A stretch of DNA of 64,000 nucleotides from Actinacidiphila paucisporea. Lineage in GTDB: Bacteria; Actinomycetota; Actinomycetes; Streptomycetales; Streptomycetaceae. The DNA is taken from assembly GCF_900142575.1 (NCBI RefSeq), contig NZ_FRBI01000004.1:219909-283908 (forward strand). Reading direction: 5' to 3'. The translations under genes and the position numbers were made by a program. Below are positions 7,589 to 16,732 of the stretch, in pieces. The notes under the pieces were generated by a model. That model saw only the letters and a program-made list of their open reading frames with translations, ran no database searches and was not told the origin of the DNA. Each line of letters opens with the position of its first letter. Within the stretch, counting starts at the first letter, position 1.

Positions 7589-7774
7589 ATGCTGGCAGCC
7601 GTGGGCGCCGTAATTTTCGCGATCGCTTATCTGATCAACGTCACGAGCACCGACACCGACGCGGCCTTCACGCCGATAAGCCTGATGATCGCCGGGTTGT
7701 TCTTCGTGGCCCTGCACTTCGCCGGAGTCGGCTCCGGCTGGTCGTACCCCACCAGACGGCGGCGCCGTCGCTGA
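7589..7774 (+). CDS. Small two-helix membrane protein (61 aa)
   Basis: The product has two hydrophobic helices (about residues 2-17 and 29-46) separated by a short hydrophilic loop, and ends in a run of arginines (RRRRRR), so its C-terminus should be cytoplasmic. GAGGAG at 7576-7581 sits 7 nt before ATG 7589, which is why I prefer it over ATG 7583. Function unknown. Position after htpX-pspAB is compatible with an envelope role, but a hairpin lies between them. Confidence 0.72.
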   Translation: MLAAVGAVIFAIAYLINVTSTDTDAAFTPISLMIAGLFFVALHFAGVGSGWSYPTRRRRRR

Positions 7775-7839
7775 GCAGGGACCGGGCGCGATCTACAGTG
7801 GGGGAGCGTAGCCGACAACACCCCCCAGGAGGCATACGG

Positions 7840-8280
7840 ATGACTGTCTACGACCCCGCCGACGTGAAGAGCAGCAGCGAGTCGTGGGTGGCGGATCAGG
7901 CCAGGCGGTACGAGGAGTCCAACGGCACCGAGGGCACCGACATGAAGGGCGCGCCCTGCCTGCTGCTCGACTACCAGGGCTACCGGACCGGGGAGTGGCG
8001 CCGCACGGTGCTGATCTACGGCCGGGACGGCGAGGACTTCCTGGTCGTGGCGTCCAAGGGCGGCGCCCCCGAGCACCCGCAGTGGTTCCGCGGCCTGCTC
8101 GCGTACCCCGAGGTCCACGTGCGGGTGCTCGGTGAGCGGTTCACCGCCAGGGCCGAGCCGCTGACACCCGAGGAGAAGAGCGAGGTCTGGGCGGACCTGG
8201 TCGAGATCTGGCCGCCCTACGCCGACTACCAGAAGAGCACCGACCGCGAGATCCCCGTTGTCCGCCTCACCCGCGTCTGA
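7840..8280 (+). CDS. Deazaflavin (F420)-dependent nitroreductase-family protein
   Basis: 146 residues, the usual size for the Ddn-like split-barrel family that uses reduced F420 to reduce nitro compounds or quinones. The family pattern KGGAPEHPQWFRGLLAYPEV is present (residues ~70-90), matching the GxxxHPxWxxNL signature. ATG 7840 follows CCAGGAGGC at good spacing. It appears to be a single gene that ends before a long bidirectional hairpin. The physiological substrate cannot be read from the sequence. Confidence 0.9.
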   Translation: MTVYDPADVKSSSESWVADQARRYEESNGTEGTDMKGAPCLLLDYQGYRTGEWRRTVLIYGRDGEDFLVVASKGGAPEHPQWFRGLLAYPEVHVRVLGERFTARAEPLTPEEKSEVWADLVEIWPPYADYQKSTDREIPVVRLTRV

Positions 8281-8355
8281 CAGCGCGCCTCCCCTCGGCG
8301 CGTAGGTCCCGGGGGACCGGGGGGAATCCCGGACCGGGCCGCGGCACTGTGCACA

Positions 8356-8393
8356 CGTAAGGGGCGCCCATCCAGTAATGGGCGCCCCTTACG
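8356..8393. terminator. Bidirectional terminator hairpin, 16-bp perfect stem
   Basis: CGTAAGGGGCGCCCAT pairs perfectly with ATGGGCGCCCCTTACG around a CCAGTA loop. It lies between two convergent genes (plus stop 8280, minus stop 8406) and can serve both strands. Confidence 0.85.
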
Positions 8394-8405
8394 CTTGCGT
8401 GTCAG

Positions 8406-9851
8406 TCACCTCCCGGCCTTCGGCCGGCGGACGGTCAGCGCCGCCAGCACCAGTTCGAGGGCCAGCAGGAAGGCCAGGCCGAGCCCGAAGGCGTGCGGGT
8501 AGCGGTCCGTCGCCCCGTCCCCCACGGAGCCGTAGAAGACGATGCCGATCAGCGCGATCCCCAGCGCGCCGCTGACCTGCTGGATCGTCGCCACCACCCC
8601 GGAGGCCGCGCCCACCAGTGGAGCGGGGACCGTGTCGAGCGCGTCATGGGTGAGCGGGGCGATCACCATGCCCATTCCCACGCCGTCGAGGAAGAGCCCG
8701 GGCACCAGTTCCCCCAGGCCGCCGGTGGTGCCCGACGCGTGAACGGCCGCCCACAGCGCCCCCAGACCCACGGCCATGATCAGCGCGCCGGCCGGGACCG
8801 TACGGCGTCCCAGGCGTTCGGCGATCCGGTGCGCCGCGGTCGAGGTGAGCAGGTAGCCGCCGCCGATCGCCAGGAAGACCACGCCCGAGGCCAGCGCGTC
8901 CAGCCCGCGTCCCGCCTGCAAATACAGCGCGAGAATCAGGAAGAAGGACCCCTGCCCGGTCCAGAAGACCAGCTGCGCCAGCGCCCCCGCGCGGAAACCG
9001 CGCTGCCGGAAGAGCGCGAGGTCGAGCACCGGGTCGCCGCCCGCCGCGCCCAGCCGCCGCTGGTGCGCCACGAAGACCGCGAAGAGCACCGCGGAGCCCG
9101 CCAGGCACAGCCACGTCCACACCGGCCAGCCCAGCGACCTGCCCTGGATCAGCGGCAGCACCAGGGCGACGACCGCCGCGGTGGAAAGTGCCACGCCCGT
9201 GCTGTCCAGCCGCGGCCGCCGCGGCGCCCGCGACTCGCGCAGGGCCCGCGGGGTCGCGGCCAGCGCGGCCAGCCCGACCGGCAGGTTGATCAGGAAGCAT
9301 GCCCGCCAGCCCAGACCCAGCAGGTCCGCCTTGATCAACAGGCCGCCGATCAGCTGCCCGAAGACCGCTCCGACACCCATCGTCAGCCCGTACATGCTGA
9401 ACGCGCGGGCCTGCGCCCGGCCCGTCCACCCGGTCTGCAGGATCGCCAGCACCTGGGGGCCCATCAGGGCCGCGGACAGCCCCTGCAACACCCGTGCCGC
9501 CACCAGTGTCCCGGCGGACGGCGCGAGACCGCAGGCCGCCGAAGTCGCCGTGAACAGCGCGAGCCCCACCGCGAACACCCGGCGGCGGCCGAAGACGTCA
9601 CCCAGCCGGCCCGCGGTGACCAGGCCGGTGGCCACGGCCAGACCGAAGCCGGCCACCACCCACTGGATCGCCGCGGAACCGGCCCGCAGATCGCTCTGCA
9701 CCGCGGGTATCGCCACGTTGACGATGAAGAGGTCCAGCGAGGTCATGAAGGTGGCGGCCAGCAGGACCAGCAGGCCGAGAGCGGACCGCCCGGCGTCCGG
9801 AGCTGCGCTCCGTGGCGCGGACGGGGAGAGCGTGGAAGAGGCCGAGGCCAT
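8406..9851 (-). CDS. MFS drug exporter, DHA2 (EmrB/QacA) family
   Basis: 481 residues with about 14 hydrophobic helices. Motif A-like GRLGDVFGRRR follows helix 2, and the motif C-like GLTMGVGAVFGQLIGG is in helix 5, marking a drug:H+ antiporter. The N-terminal tail is short, then LGLLVLLAATFMTSLDLFIVNVAIPAV matches the DHA2 start. ATG 9851 has AGGAG nine nt upstream. It is last in a minus-strand run behind an NTF2-like gene (50-nt gap) and an XRE/TPR regulator, so these may form one operon. The substrate is unknown. Confidence 0.92.
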   Translation of the reverse strand: MASASSTLSPSAPRSAAPDAGRSALGLLVLLAATFMTSLDLFIVNVAIPAVQSDLRAGSAAIQWVVAGFGLAVATGLVTAGRLGDVFGRRRVFAVGLALFTATSAACGLAPSAGTLVAARVLQGLSAALMGPQVLAILQTGWTGRAQARAFSMYGLTMGVGAVFGQLIGGLLIKADLLGLGWRACFLINLPVGLAALAATPRALRESRAPRRPRLDSTGVALSTAAVVALVLPLIQGRSLGWPVWTWLCLAGSAVLFAVFVAHQRRLGAAGGDPVLDLALFRQRGFRAGALAQLVFWTGQGSFFLILALYLQAGRGLDALASGVVFLAIGGGYLLTSTAAHRIAERLGRRTVPAGALIMAVGLGALWAAVHASGTTGGLGELVPGLFLDGVGMGMVIAPLTHDALDTVPAPLVGAASGVVATIQQVSGALGIALIGIVFYGSVGDGATDRYPHAFGLGLAFLLALELVLAALTVRRPKAGR

Positions 9852-9901
9852 GGCGGAACTCCTGTCGCGAGGGTCGGAGGGGGCTGGGGGCGGCCCGCCG
9901 G

Positions 9902-10267
9902 TCAGGCGGCGGCCGGCACCTTGTCGAGGAATCCGAGGACGCGCCGCACGAGCCCGTCGTCGCCGGTGGTGACCACGTCGAAGCCGACGACCAGCGACTC
10001 GCCGCCGGCCGGCCCCAGCTCCCAGGTGAAGCGGGCGATGCCGTGGTGCGCGTCGACCGGGCCGAGGGTGAAGACCAGGCCGGTGAACTGCGCCTGCACC
10101 GCGGCGATGACCGCGTCGAGCGCGTCAGGTCCCGTGACGTCGGCCAGCGGGTCGGTGTAGCGGGCGTCGGCCGCGAAGACCGCGTCGATCCCGCGCCGCC
10201 TGGCGGCCGGGTCGGTCTCGTTCCACACCGCGATGTACTGCTCGACCAGCTGCTGGATGTCGCTCAT
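9902..10267 (-). CDS. NTF2/SnoaL-like fold protein
   Basis: 121 residues beginning MSDIQQLVEQYIAVWNETDPAARR, typical of the NTF2-like (SnoaL-type) cone fold: a helix pair, then RYTDPLADVTGPDALDAVI and a C-terminal beta region. Members bind or isomerise small hydrophobic molecules, but no catalytic residue can be assigned here. ATG 10267 follows a GGGAG site. It sits between a regulator and a drug exporter in one direction and may be a small-molecule-binding accessory of that export operon. Confidence 0.82.
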   Translation of the reverse strand: MSDIQQLVEQYIAVWNETDPAARRRGIDAVFAADARYTDPLADVTGPDALDAVIAAVQAQFTGLVFTLGPVDAHHGIARFTWELGPAGGESLVVGFDVVTTGDDGLVRRVLGFLDKVPAAA

Positions 10268-10363
10268 GACTGTCGTCTCCCTGCTGTCGCCGGCGCCGGG
10301 TTGCGCCGTCTCCTTGCAGGTCACGAAGTTACGGAGCCGGTCGAGCGGGGGAATCGGTCATCG

Positions 10364-11752
10364 TTAGGTAAGGGCCGGCCTGTCCCGCGAGCCGTCCCGG
10401 TCCAGACACGCCTTGAGCGCGTCGAGCGCGGCCGCCAGCCGCGGTGAACCGCACTGCCTGGACAGCCGGGCGGCCTCCCGGCCCAGCGCCAGCGCGCGGT
10501 CCCGGTCCCCGGCGCGGGCATGGGCCTCGGCGGCGCGGGCGCAATAGAGGCTGCGGTCGCGGACGAAGGACGGCTCCAGGTCGTCGAGCGCCCGGTCGAG
10601 CAGCGGTGCCGCCTCGGCCGCGCGGCCGAGCGCCAGCAGGCAGAGCCCGTGCTGCGCCGTCAGTTCCGCGCCGTCCAGCCAGTACAGCCACGGCGGTCCC
10701 GGGTCCGCGCCCGCCGCCGCCAGTTGCCGCTCCGCCTCCGCCGCGGCCCGCAGGCAGGCGCCCTCCGCGCCGGCCGCCGCGTGCGCCCTGGCCAGCCGGG
10801 AGGCGGCGAGCGCGCGGACCGGGGGCGGAGCGCCGCCCGCCGCCCGTACCGCCGCCTCCGCGGCGGCCACCGCGTCCCCCGGCCGCTCCGCGATCACCGA
10901 CTGGAGCGCGAGGCCGCCCCAGACCGCGACCGCCAGCGGCCGGTCGCCCGCGCTGTGCGCGAGCCGCAGAGCCGTCAGGTAGTGCCGCTGGGCGGCCCCG
11001 TGGCGCCCGGAGTCGGTGGCGGCCCAGCCGCCGAGCTGCGCGAGATCCGCGGCGACCCGTAGCAGCCGCCGCTCCGCGCCCCGCCCGCCGGGCCCGGGCA
11101 CCTCGCGCCGCAGCAGGCCGCCGACCAGCCGCAGGTCGGCGTCCACCCGGTGCCGTACGGCCGCGCCGCCGAGCCGGTCGTCCAGCTGCCGCAGACCGGT
11201 CACACCGGACTCCAGCCAGTCCAGCACCGGCTCGTCGACGCTGTACGACCCCGCGGTGGCCTGCGCCGGGACCCGCTCGCGGCCCGCCGCACCGCGGTGC
11301 CTGGCGTCCTCCGCGCCGGCCGCGTCCCAGTCGGCGATCGCGTCGAGCAGCCCCTGCCCGTCGGCGATCGGGAAGCCGCGGGGGTCGGCCGCCGCGTCGT
11401 CCAGGACCGACGCCAGCGCGGTCAGGCTGCCCTGGGTGGTCCACGGCAGCCCGTCGGGCATGCCGCCGTGCGCGGGCAGCCAGCGCGGCCACGGGCGCGC
11501 GTCGACCTCGCGCGCCGGTATGCCCAGCGCGCGGGCCAGCGCGCGCTGGCTGTCGGCCTCGGGGACGACGCCCCAGTGCTCCCAGCGCCACACCTTCTCC
11601 CGGCGGGCGGCCATCGGCACGCCGAGCGCCCGCGCGTGCTCGGCGATCACCCGGGCCACGTCCTGGTAGCTCCAGCCGTGTCTGCGCCGTACGTAGGCCA
11701 GCGGATGTGTCGACGCGGCGGAATCCTCGCGTGCCACGTTTGTGCCGTCCAT
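10364..11752 (-). CDS. XRE-family regulator with C-terminal TPR-like repeats
   Basis: 462 residues. The N-terminal ~75 residues (LAYVRRRHGWSYQDVARVIAEHA ... KVWRWEHWGVVPEADSQRALARALGI) form an XRE-type helix-turn-helix. Residues ~215-450 are Ala-rich helical repeats (HRYLTALRLAHSAGD-like units), the TPR-type ligand or partner domain seen in many streptomycete regulators. Divergent from a TPR-like hypothetical; the 244-bp intergenic region carries two dyads. It heads a run with the NTF2-like gene and DHA2 exporter and probably controls them (inference). Confidence 0.85.
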   Translation of the reverse strand: MDGTNVAREDSAASTHPLAYVRRRHGWSYQDVARVIAEHARALGVPMAARREKVWRWEHWGVVPEADSQRALARALGIPAREVDARPWPRWLPAHGGMPDGLPWTTQGSLTALASVLDDAAADPRGFPIADGQGLLDAIADWDAAGAEDARHRGAAGRERVPAQATAGSYSVDEPVLDWLESGVTGLRQLDDRLGGAAVRHRVDADLRLVGGLLRREVPGPGGRGAERRLLRVAADLAQLGGWAATDSGRHGAAQRHYLTALRLAHSAGDRPLAVAVWGGLALQSVIAERPGDAVAAAEAAVRAAGGAPPPVRALAASRLARAHAAAGAEGACLRAAAEAERQLAAAGADPGPPWLYWLDGAELTAQHGLCLLALGRAAEAAPLLDRALDDLEPSFVRDRSLYCARAAEAHARAGDRDRALALGREAARLSRQCGSPRLAAALDALKACLDRDGSRDRPALT

Positions 11753-11806
11753 TCACCGGTCCCTGCCGCGCCGCCCACGCCGGCGCCACTTCGTAGCGGA
11801 ATCGCC

Positions 11807-11816
11807 TATTCGAATA
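11807..11816. promoter_or_regulatory. Palindrome TATTCGAATA in a divergent region
   Basis: A perfect 10-bp AT-rich palindrome 55 nt upstream of the XRE/TPR regulator start. It is a candidate autoregulatory site. Confidence 0.4.
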
Positions 11817-11933
11817 CCAGTCCGGCGATCGTCCCCGCAGCGGATCACGCAAATCCGCGGTCTGCACGTTCCAAACCGACGCCACCCTACGGGACTACAG
11901 CGAGACAACAGGTCCGGACTTGTCCCCGACGGC

Positions 11934-11956
11934 CGCCAACCGATTGGCTGTTGGCG
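11934..11956. promoter_or_regulatory. Inverted repeat CGCCAAC-N9-GTTGGCG
   Basis: Perfect 7-bp arms lie 40 nt before the start at 11997. It is either an operator for the plus-strand gene or a 5' leader hairpin; the sequence alone does not decide. Confidence 0.4.
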
Positions 11957-11996
11957 ATCACATGACGTAACGCGCGCCGTGGAGGGCTGCCCGCGG

Positions 11997-12953
11997 ATGA
12001 CCCCACCGCCGCCACCCTTCCGCTTCTCGCGTGGCAAGGACGACGTGGCATTCGATACCGCCCTCGGCGACGAGGAGCTGGTCGCCGTTCGCGCTGCCCT
12101 GGTACAGGGCCGTTGGACGGAGGTCCGCGCGCTGCTGGCGCGTACCGGAGACGACTGGGACCTGCGCGGCCACCGGCTGGTCGTCCTGGGTGAGGGCCGC
12201 TCGGCCGCCACCTGGGCCGACGAGTGGCGGCTCGCGGAGCCCGAGAGCGCCGACGCCGCCGCTCTGTACGCCACCGCCGCGGTCTTCCGTGCCGCGGCCG
12301 GCCGGCAGAGCCCCGAGTCGGCCCGCGACGCCTGCCTGCGCGCGGCCCGGATGACGCCCGCCGACCCCTCGCCGTGGCTCGGCCTGCTCATCCTGGCCCG
12401 GCACACCGGCAGCGACGACGAGCAGGTCCGCGCCTTCGACCAGGTCCGCGGCCGGCACCGCGGCCACCACCACGGGCACTACCTGATGACCCGCTGCCTG
12501 GCCGAGCGTCAGAAGACCGACGGCGACGACCCCTTCCACGAGGTGTACGAATTCGCCGAGTGGGCCGCGGACGAGGCCGGCCCGGGCTCACCGCTGGGCG
12601 CGCTACCGCTGGTCGCCCTCGTCGAGCGCTACCACGCGCTGGCCGCCGCGGGCGCGCTGCCCGCCGACCCGGGACGGCTGGCGTACTGGACCAGCCCGCG
12701 GGCCAGGGCGAACCTGCGCAGCGCCTTCGACTGGTGGCTGGACTGGGACGGCCGCAGCCACCCGCGGCTGCTGCTGGACCTCAACCACCTGGCCTTCGTG
12801 CACGTCCACGCGGGCGACATGGTGGCCGCCGCCGCACTGTTCAACCGCATCGGTCGTGACGCGACCCGCGTCCCCTGGTCGTACTTCGACCGCGACCCCA
12901 AGAAGTCGTTCCGTGCCGCGCGCAACGCCGCGCTCGGTTTCGGTACCTCGTAG
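11997..12953 (+). CDS. Conserved hypothetical, TPR-like helical protein
   Basis: 318 residues with no signal peptide or membrane helix. After MTPPPPPFRFSRGKDD come helical, Ala/Arg-rich segments such as AALVQGRWTEVRALLAR and DACLRAARMTPADPSPWLGLLILAR that look like degenerate TPR units. A conserved-looking C-terminal part has FDWWLDWDGRSHPRLLLDLNHLAF. No catalytic motif recognised; a scaffold role is possible. GGAGGG lies about 11 nt before ATG 11997. It is divergent from an XRE/TPR regulator and followed after 45 nt by an amine permease, but no functional link is evident. Confidence 0.75.
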   Translation: MTPPPPPFRFSRGKDDVAFDTALGDEELVAVRAALVQGRWTEVRALLARTGDDWDLRGHRLVVLGEGRSAATWADEWRLAEPESADAAALYATAAVFRAAAGRQSPESARDACLRAARMTPADPSPWLGLLILARHTGSDDEQVRAFDQVRGRHRGHHHGHYLMTRCLAERQKTDGDDPFHEVYEFAEWAADEAGPGSPLGALPLVALVERYHALAAAGALPADPGRLAYWTSPRARANLRSAFDWWLDWDGRSHPRLLLDLNHLAFVHVHAGDMVAAAALFNRIGRDATRVPWSYFDRDPKKSFRAARNAALGFGTS

Positions 12954-12998
12954 GCCCCGCTCCCTCAGGCACCACCCCACGGAAGGACCCACACAGCC

Positions 12999-14525
12999 AT
13001 GCTGACGGGCAGTACGACCGGCATCAGCACGTTCAAGGGAGAGCAGCGCGCGCTGCGCGCGGATCGGATCGGCGCGCCGGCCCTGCTGCTCTCGGTTCTC
13101 GCGGCCACCGCCCCGCTGCTGGTGGTGGCGGGCGTCATCCCGACCACCTTCGCCACCATGGGCATCGTCGGGGTGCCGTTGTTGTTCGTCATCGTGGGCG
13201 CCGTGCTGATCCTCTTCAGCTTCGGTTACGCCGAGATGAGCCGGCACGTGCACAATGCCGGTGCCCTGTACGCCTACATATCCCGCGGCCTCGGCGGCAC
13301 GGTCGGCGCCGGCGCGTCCTATGTGGCGCTGTTCGCCTACAGCCTCATGCAGTGCGGCAGCTACGGCCTCTTCGGCTTCGAGATCTCCAGCCAGATCGCC
13401 CAGCACTGGCAGCACAACGTCGCCTGGTGGATCCCGGCGCTCGGCGGTGTCGCGATCACCGCGGTCTTCGGCGCCCTGAAGATCGACCTCAACGCCAAGA
13501 CCCTCGGTGTGCTGCTGCTCATCGAGACCACGATGATCGTCGTCCTGGACATCGGCTTCCTCGGCGACCCGGGCACGCAGGGCGTCTCGGTACACGCCTT
13601 CAACCCCAGCACCCTCAGCGGCGCGGGCCTGGGCACCGCGCTGTGCTTCACCATCGCCGGCTTCCTCGGCTTCGAGCAGGCCCCGGTCTACGCCGAGGAG
13701 ACCAGCGACCCGCAGCGGGTGGTGTCCAAGGTGATGTTCCTGGCCGTCGGCTTCGCCACCGTCTTCTTCGCCTTGAGCGCGTGGGCGATCACGGTCGCCA
13801 CCGGCCCCTCGGGCGTCATCGCCGGGGCGCAGAAGGAGGGCCCGAACCTGATCTTCGCGCTCAGCCAGGACCGGCTCGGCACCGCCTTCACCGACGTCCT
13901 CAACGTCTTCTTCATCACCGGGATCTTCGCCTGCATGCTCAGCTTCCACAACGTGGTGGCCCGCTACGCCTTCGCCATGGGCCGCGACGGGCTGCTGCCC
14001 GCGGCGGTCGGCCGCACCTCGAAGACCAGCGGCGCCCCGGCCATCGGCTCGTTCCTGCAGTCCGCCGTCGCGCTGGTGGTCGTCATCGTCTTCGCCGTCA
14101 CCGACGACAAGCCGGTGGGCGACCCGACGGCGCCGGTGCTGCGGCTGTTCACCTGGGCGGGCAACGTCGGCGCGCTCGGCGTGGTGCTGCTGATGTGCAC
14201 CGCGGCGGTGGCGGTGATCGCCTTCTTCGTCAAGCGCGGCGCCGCCCGCGTCCAGGGGTGGCGGCTGGTCACCTCCGGGCTCGCGGCGCTCGCGCTCGGG
14301 ACGATCTTCGTCTACTCGGTGAAGGACTTCTCGGTACTGCTGGGCGCCAACCCCGGCTACGGGCTGCGCTGGACGCTGCCCGGCATCATCGCGCTGGCCG
14401 CCGTCATCGGGCTGGTCTGCGGTCAGGTGCTGCGCGTCAGGAAGCCCGAGGTGCACGCCAGGATCGGCCAGGGCAACGAGGCCTTCCAGCTGGAGAAGGC
14501 GGCCTCCGCGGCCGAGTCCGCCTGA
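12999..14525 (+). CDS. APC-superfamily amine/amino-acid permease
   Basis: 508 residues with about 12 membrane helices. The first helix region ALLLSVLAATAPLLVVAG and the GFLGFEQAPVYAEE stretch match the APC fold and its conserved glutamate loop. ATG 12999 follows GGAAGGA. The next gene is a copper amine oxidase, so uptake of a primary amine such as tyramine, phenethylamine or putrescine as a carbon/nitrogen source is a reasonable inference. A hairpin with a following TTT separates the two genes, so the oxidase may be expressed at a lower level or from its own promoter. Confidence 0.9.
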   Translation: MLTGSTTGISTFKGEQRALRADRIGAPALLLSVLAATAPLLVVAGVIPTTFATMGIVGVPLLFVIVGAVLILFSFGYAEMSRHVHNAGALYAYISRGLGGTVGAGASYVALFAYSLMQCGSYGLFGFEISSQIAQHWQHNVAWWIPALGGVAITAVFGALKIDLNAKTLGVLLLIETTMIVVLDIGFLGDPGTQGVSVHAFNPSTLSGAGLGTALCFTIAGFLGFEQAPVYAEETSDPQRVVSKVMFLAVGFATVFFALSAWAITVATGPSGVIAGAQKEGPNLIFALSQDRLGTAFTDVLNVFFITGIFACMLSFHNVVARYAFAMGRDGLLPAAVGRTSKTSGAPAIGSFLQSAVALVVVIVFAVTDDKPVGDPTAPVLRLFTWAGNVGALGVVLLMCTAAVAVIAFFVKRGAARVQGWRLVTSGLAALALGTIFVYSVKDFSVLLGANPGYGLRWTLPGIIALAAVIGLVCGQVLRVRKPEVHARIGQGNEAFQLEKAASAAESA

Positions 14526-14545
14526 CCGTCAGGTCACGGCTCGCA

Positions 14546-14593
14546 GGCAGTGGCCCGCCCCGCCCGCCCCGGGCGCGGCGGGCCGCTGCCTTT
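14546..14593 (+). terminator. Intrinsic terminator (14-bp stem, TTT) between permease and amine oxidase
   Basis: GGCAGTGGCCCGCC pairs with GGCGGGCCGCTGCC with a single G-T wobble and is followed by TTT. Its place, 21 nt after the permease stop, suggests termination or attenuation within the gene pair. Confidence 0.7.
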
Positions 14594-14632
14594 CCCCAGC
14601 CCCACCCGCCCATTTCGCCGTCAGGACACGCC

Positions 14633-16600
14633 ATGACCTGCTGCTCAACGGACGCCGAGACCGCACCCGCCGCCGCCCCGCACCCGCTGGACCCGCTGAC
14701 CGCCGCCGAGATCGACGCCGCCCGCGCGGCCCTCGAAGCCGAGGGCAAGGTCACCGAGGCCACCCGCTTCCCGCTGGTGCTGCCCGACGAGCCCGACCGG
14801 CACGCGGTGCTCGCGCACCGCCCCGGCGACGCCGTGACCCGCCGGATCCGGATCACCCTGCTGGACTCCGGCACCGGCCGGGCGGCCGAGGCGCTGGTGG
14901 ACGTCACCGACACCACCGCGGGCGTGCTGCTGTCCTACCGCGACCTCGACCCGGCGGCGGACGGCCAGCCGCCGCTGCTGTTCGAGGAGTACGAGACCTG
15001 CGACGAGATCGTCAAGGCCGACACCGGCTGGCGCAAGGCGATGGCGGAACGCGGCGTCACCGACCTCTCGCTGGCCATCGCGGCCCCGCTGGCGGCGGGC
15101 AACTTCGGCATCGCCTCGGAGACCGGCCGGCGGATGCTGCGGTCGCTGACCTTCCTGCGCTGCAACGCCAGTGACAACCCGTTCGCCCACCCGGTCGGCG
15201 GCCTCGTCGCCGAGGTCGACCTGACCGCCCGCCGGGTGGTGCGGCTGATCGACACCGGCGCCGTACCCGTACCCGCCGAATGCGGGCGCTACGACGCCGA
15301 GACGACAGGGGCCGCCCGCACCGACCTGCGCCCGCTGGAGATCACCCAGCCGGACGGGCCGTCCTTCGCCCTGGATGGGCCGGTGCTGCGCTGGCAGAAC
15401 TGGCGGCTGCGACTGGACTTCAACGCCCGCGAAGGCCTGGTGCTGCACGAGATCACCCACCGCGACGGCGACCGCGACCGGCCGGTGCTGCACCGCGCCT
15501 CGATCGCCGAGATGGCCGTGCCGTACGCAGAGCCCGACCCGGCGCGCAACTGGGTCTGCTACCTGGACGCCGGCGAGTACCTGCTCGGCAGGAACGCCAA
15601 CGCCCTGCGGCTGGGCTGCGACTGCCTCGGCGAGATCGCCTACGTCGACGCGGTCCTCGCCGACGACCTCGGCCGCCCCGAGACGCTGCACAACGCGATC
15701 TGCATCCACGAGGAGGACATCGGCCTGCTCTGGAAGCACACCGACATCTTCGACGACTTCGCGGTGGACTCCCGCCGTGCGCGCCGCCTGGTGATCTCCT
15801 ACATCGCCACCCTCGGCAACTACGACTACGGCTTCTACTGGTATCTCCACCAGGACGGCACGATCGCCTTCGAGGCCAAGGCCACCGGCCTGCTGCAGAC
15901 CTCCGCCGGGCAGCCCGGCGCCGGGTCGCCGTACGCCACCGAGATCGCCCCCGGCCTGCTCGCGCCCTTCCACCAGCACCTCTTCTGCGCCCGCCTCGAC
16001 GTGACCGTGGACGGCCCGGGGAACACGGTCGAGGAGGTCGACGTGGTCCGGCTGCCAACCGGCCCCGGCAACCCCAACGGCAACGCCTTCACCGCCAAGG
16101 CCACGCCGGTCGCCGACAGCGGCGAGGCCGGGCGGGTGGCCGACCCGTCGGTCAGCCGGCGCTGGCGGATCGTCAACCCGGGCGTGCGCAACCGGATGGG
16201 CGCCCCGGTCGCCTACACCCTCGTACCGGACACCGGACCGCTGCTGCTCGCGCAGCCGGGCTCGCCGGTCGCCGAGCGGGTCGCGTACGCCACCAGGCAC
16301 CTGTGGGTGACCCGCTACCGGCCCGAGCGGCACTACCCGGACGGCGACTACCCCAACCAGCACGCGGGCGGCGAGGGCGTGACCGCGTGGTCGCGGCCCG
16401 GCGAGGCGCTGGAGGACACCGACCTGACGGTGTGGCACTCCTTCGGGCCGACCCATCTGCCGCGCCTGGAGGACTGGCCGGTGATGCCGGTGGACGTCTG
16501 CGGCTTCAGCCTGCGGCCGACCGGCTTCTTCGACCGCAACCCGGCGCTGGACCTGCCGAAGGAGACCGGCGACGGATCCGGCGGACACTGCCACGTCTGA
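14633..16600 (+). CDS. Copper-containing primary amine oxidase
   Basis: 655 residues. It oxidises primary amines to aldehydes with release of H2O2 and NH3, using copper and a self-made topaquinone cofactor. The cofactor tyrosine lies in TLGNYDYG (Tyr397). Copper ligands are His447 and His449 (FHQHLF) and His608 ([17 protein letters not shown]). The catalytic base Asp312 is in [11 protein letters not shown]. The spacing matches well-studied arylalkylamine oxidases of actinobacteria. There is no secretion signal, so it is likely cytoplasmic. Starts at ATG 14633 without a strong ribosome site. It sits behind an APC permease; no aldehyde dehydrogenase is adjacent. Confidence 0.95.
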   Translation: MTCCSTDAETAPAAAPHPLDPLTAAEIDAARAALEAEGKVTEATRFPLVLPDEPDRHAVLAHRPGDAVTRRIRITLLDSGTGRAAEALVDVTDTTAGVLLSYRDLDPAADGQPPLLFEEYETCDEIVKADTGWRKAMAERGVTDLSLAIAAPLAAGNFGIASETGRRMLRSLTFLRCNASDNPFAHPVGGLVAEVDLTARRVVRLIDTGAVPVPAECGRYDAETTGAARTDLRPLEITQPDGPSFALDGPVLRWQNWRLRLDFNAREGLVLHEITHRDGDRDRPVLHRASIAEMAVPYAEPDPARNWVCYLDAGEYLLGRNANALRLGCDCLGEIAYVDAVLADDLGRPETLHNAICIHEEDIGLLWKHTDIFDDFAVDSRRARRLVISYIATLGNYDYGFYWYLHQDGTIAFEAKATGLLQTSAGQPGAGSPYATEIAPGLLAPFHQHLFCARLDVTVDGPGNTVEEVDVVRLPTGPGNPNGNAFTAKATPVADSGEAGRVADPSVSRRWRIVNPGVRNRMGAPVAYTLVPDTGPLLLAQPGSPVAERVAYATRHLWVTRYRPERHYPDGDYPNQHAGGEGVTAWSRPGEALEDTDLTVWHSFGPTHLPRLEDWPVMPVDVCGFSLRPTGFFDRNPALDLPKETGDGSGGHCHV

Positions 16601-16696
16601 GCGCACACCGCCACGCCAGGACCGCCGCACCAGGCGCGGGGCGCGGCGATGTACGGCGGCGGGCGGCGACACCTAAGCGGTTGCTCAGCCGGGGCC

Positions 16697-16725
16697 TTGC
16701 GGAAACTGGAACACGTTCCTACCAT
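16697..16725 (+). promoter_or_regulatory. Promoter with KstR-like operator in the spacer
   Basis: TTGCGG (16697-16702), 17 nt, then TACCAT (16720-16725). The spacer holds the dyad GGAACACGTTCC (16708-16719), whose core fits the KstR-type consensus AACnnGTT. The -10 box ends 7 nt before GTG 16733, so the mRNA is probably leaderless. A repressor on this dyad would block RNA polymerase directly. Confidence 0.65.
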
Positions 16726-16732
16726 CACAGGT

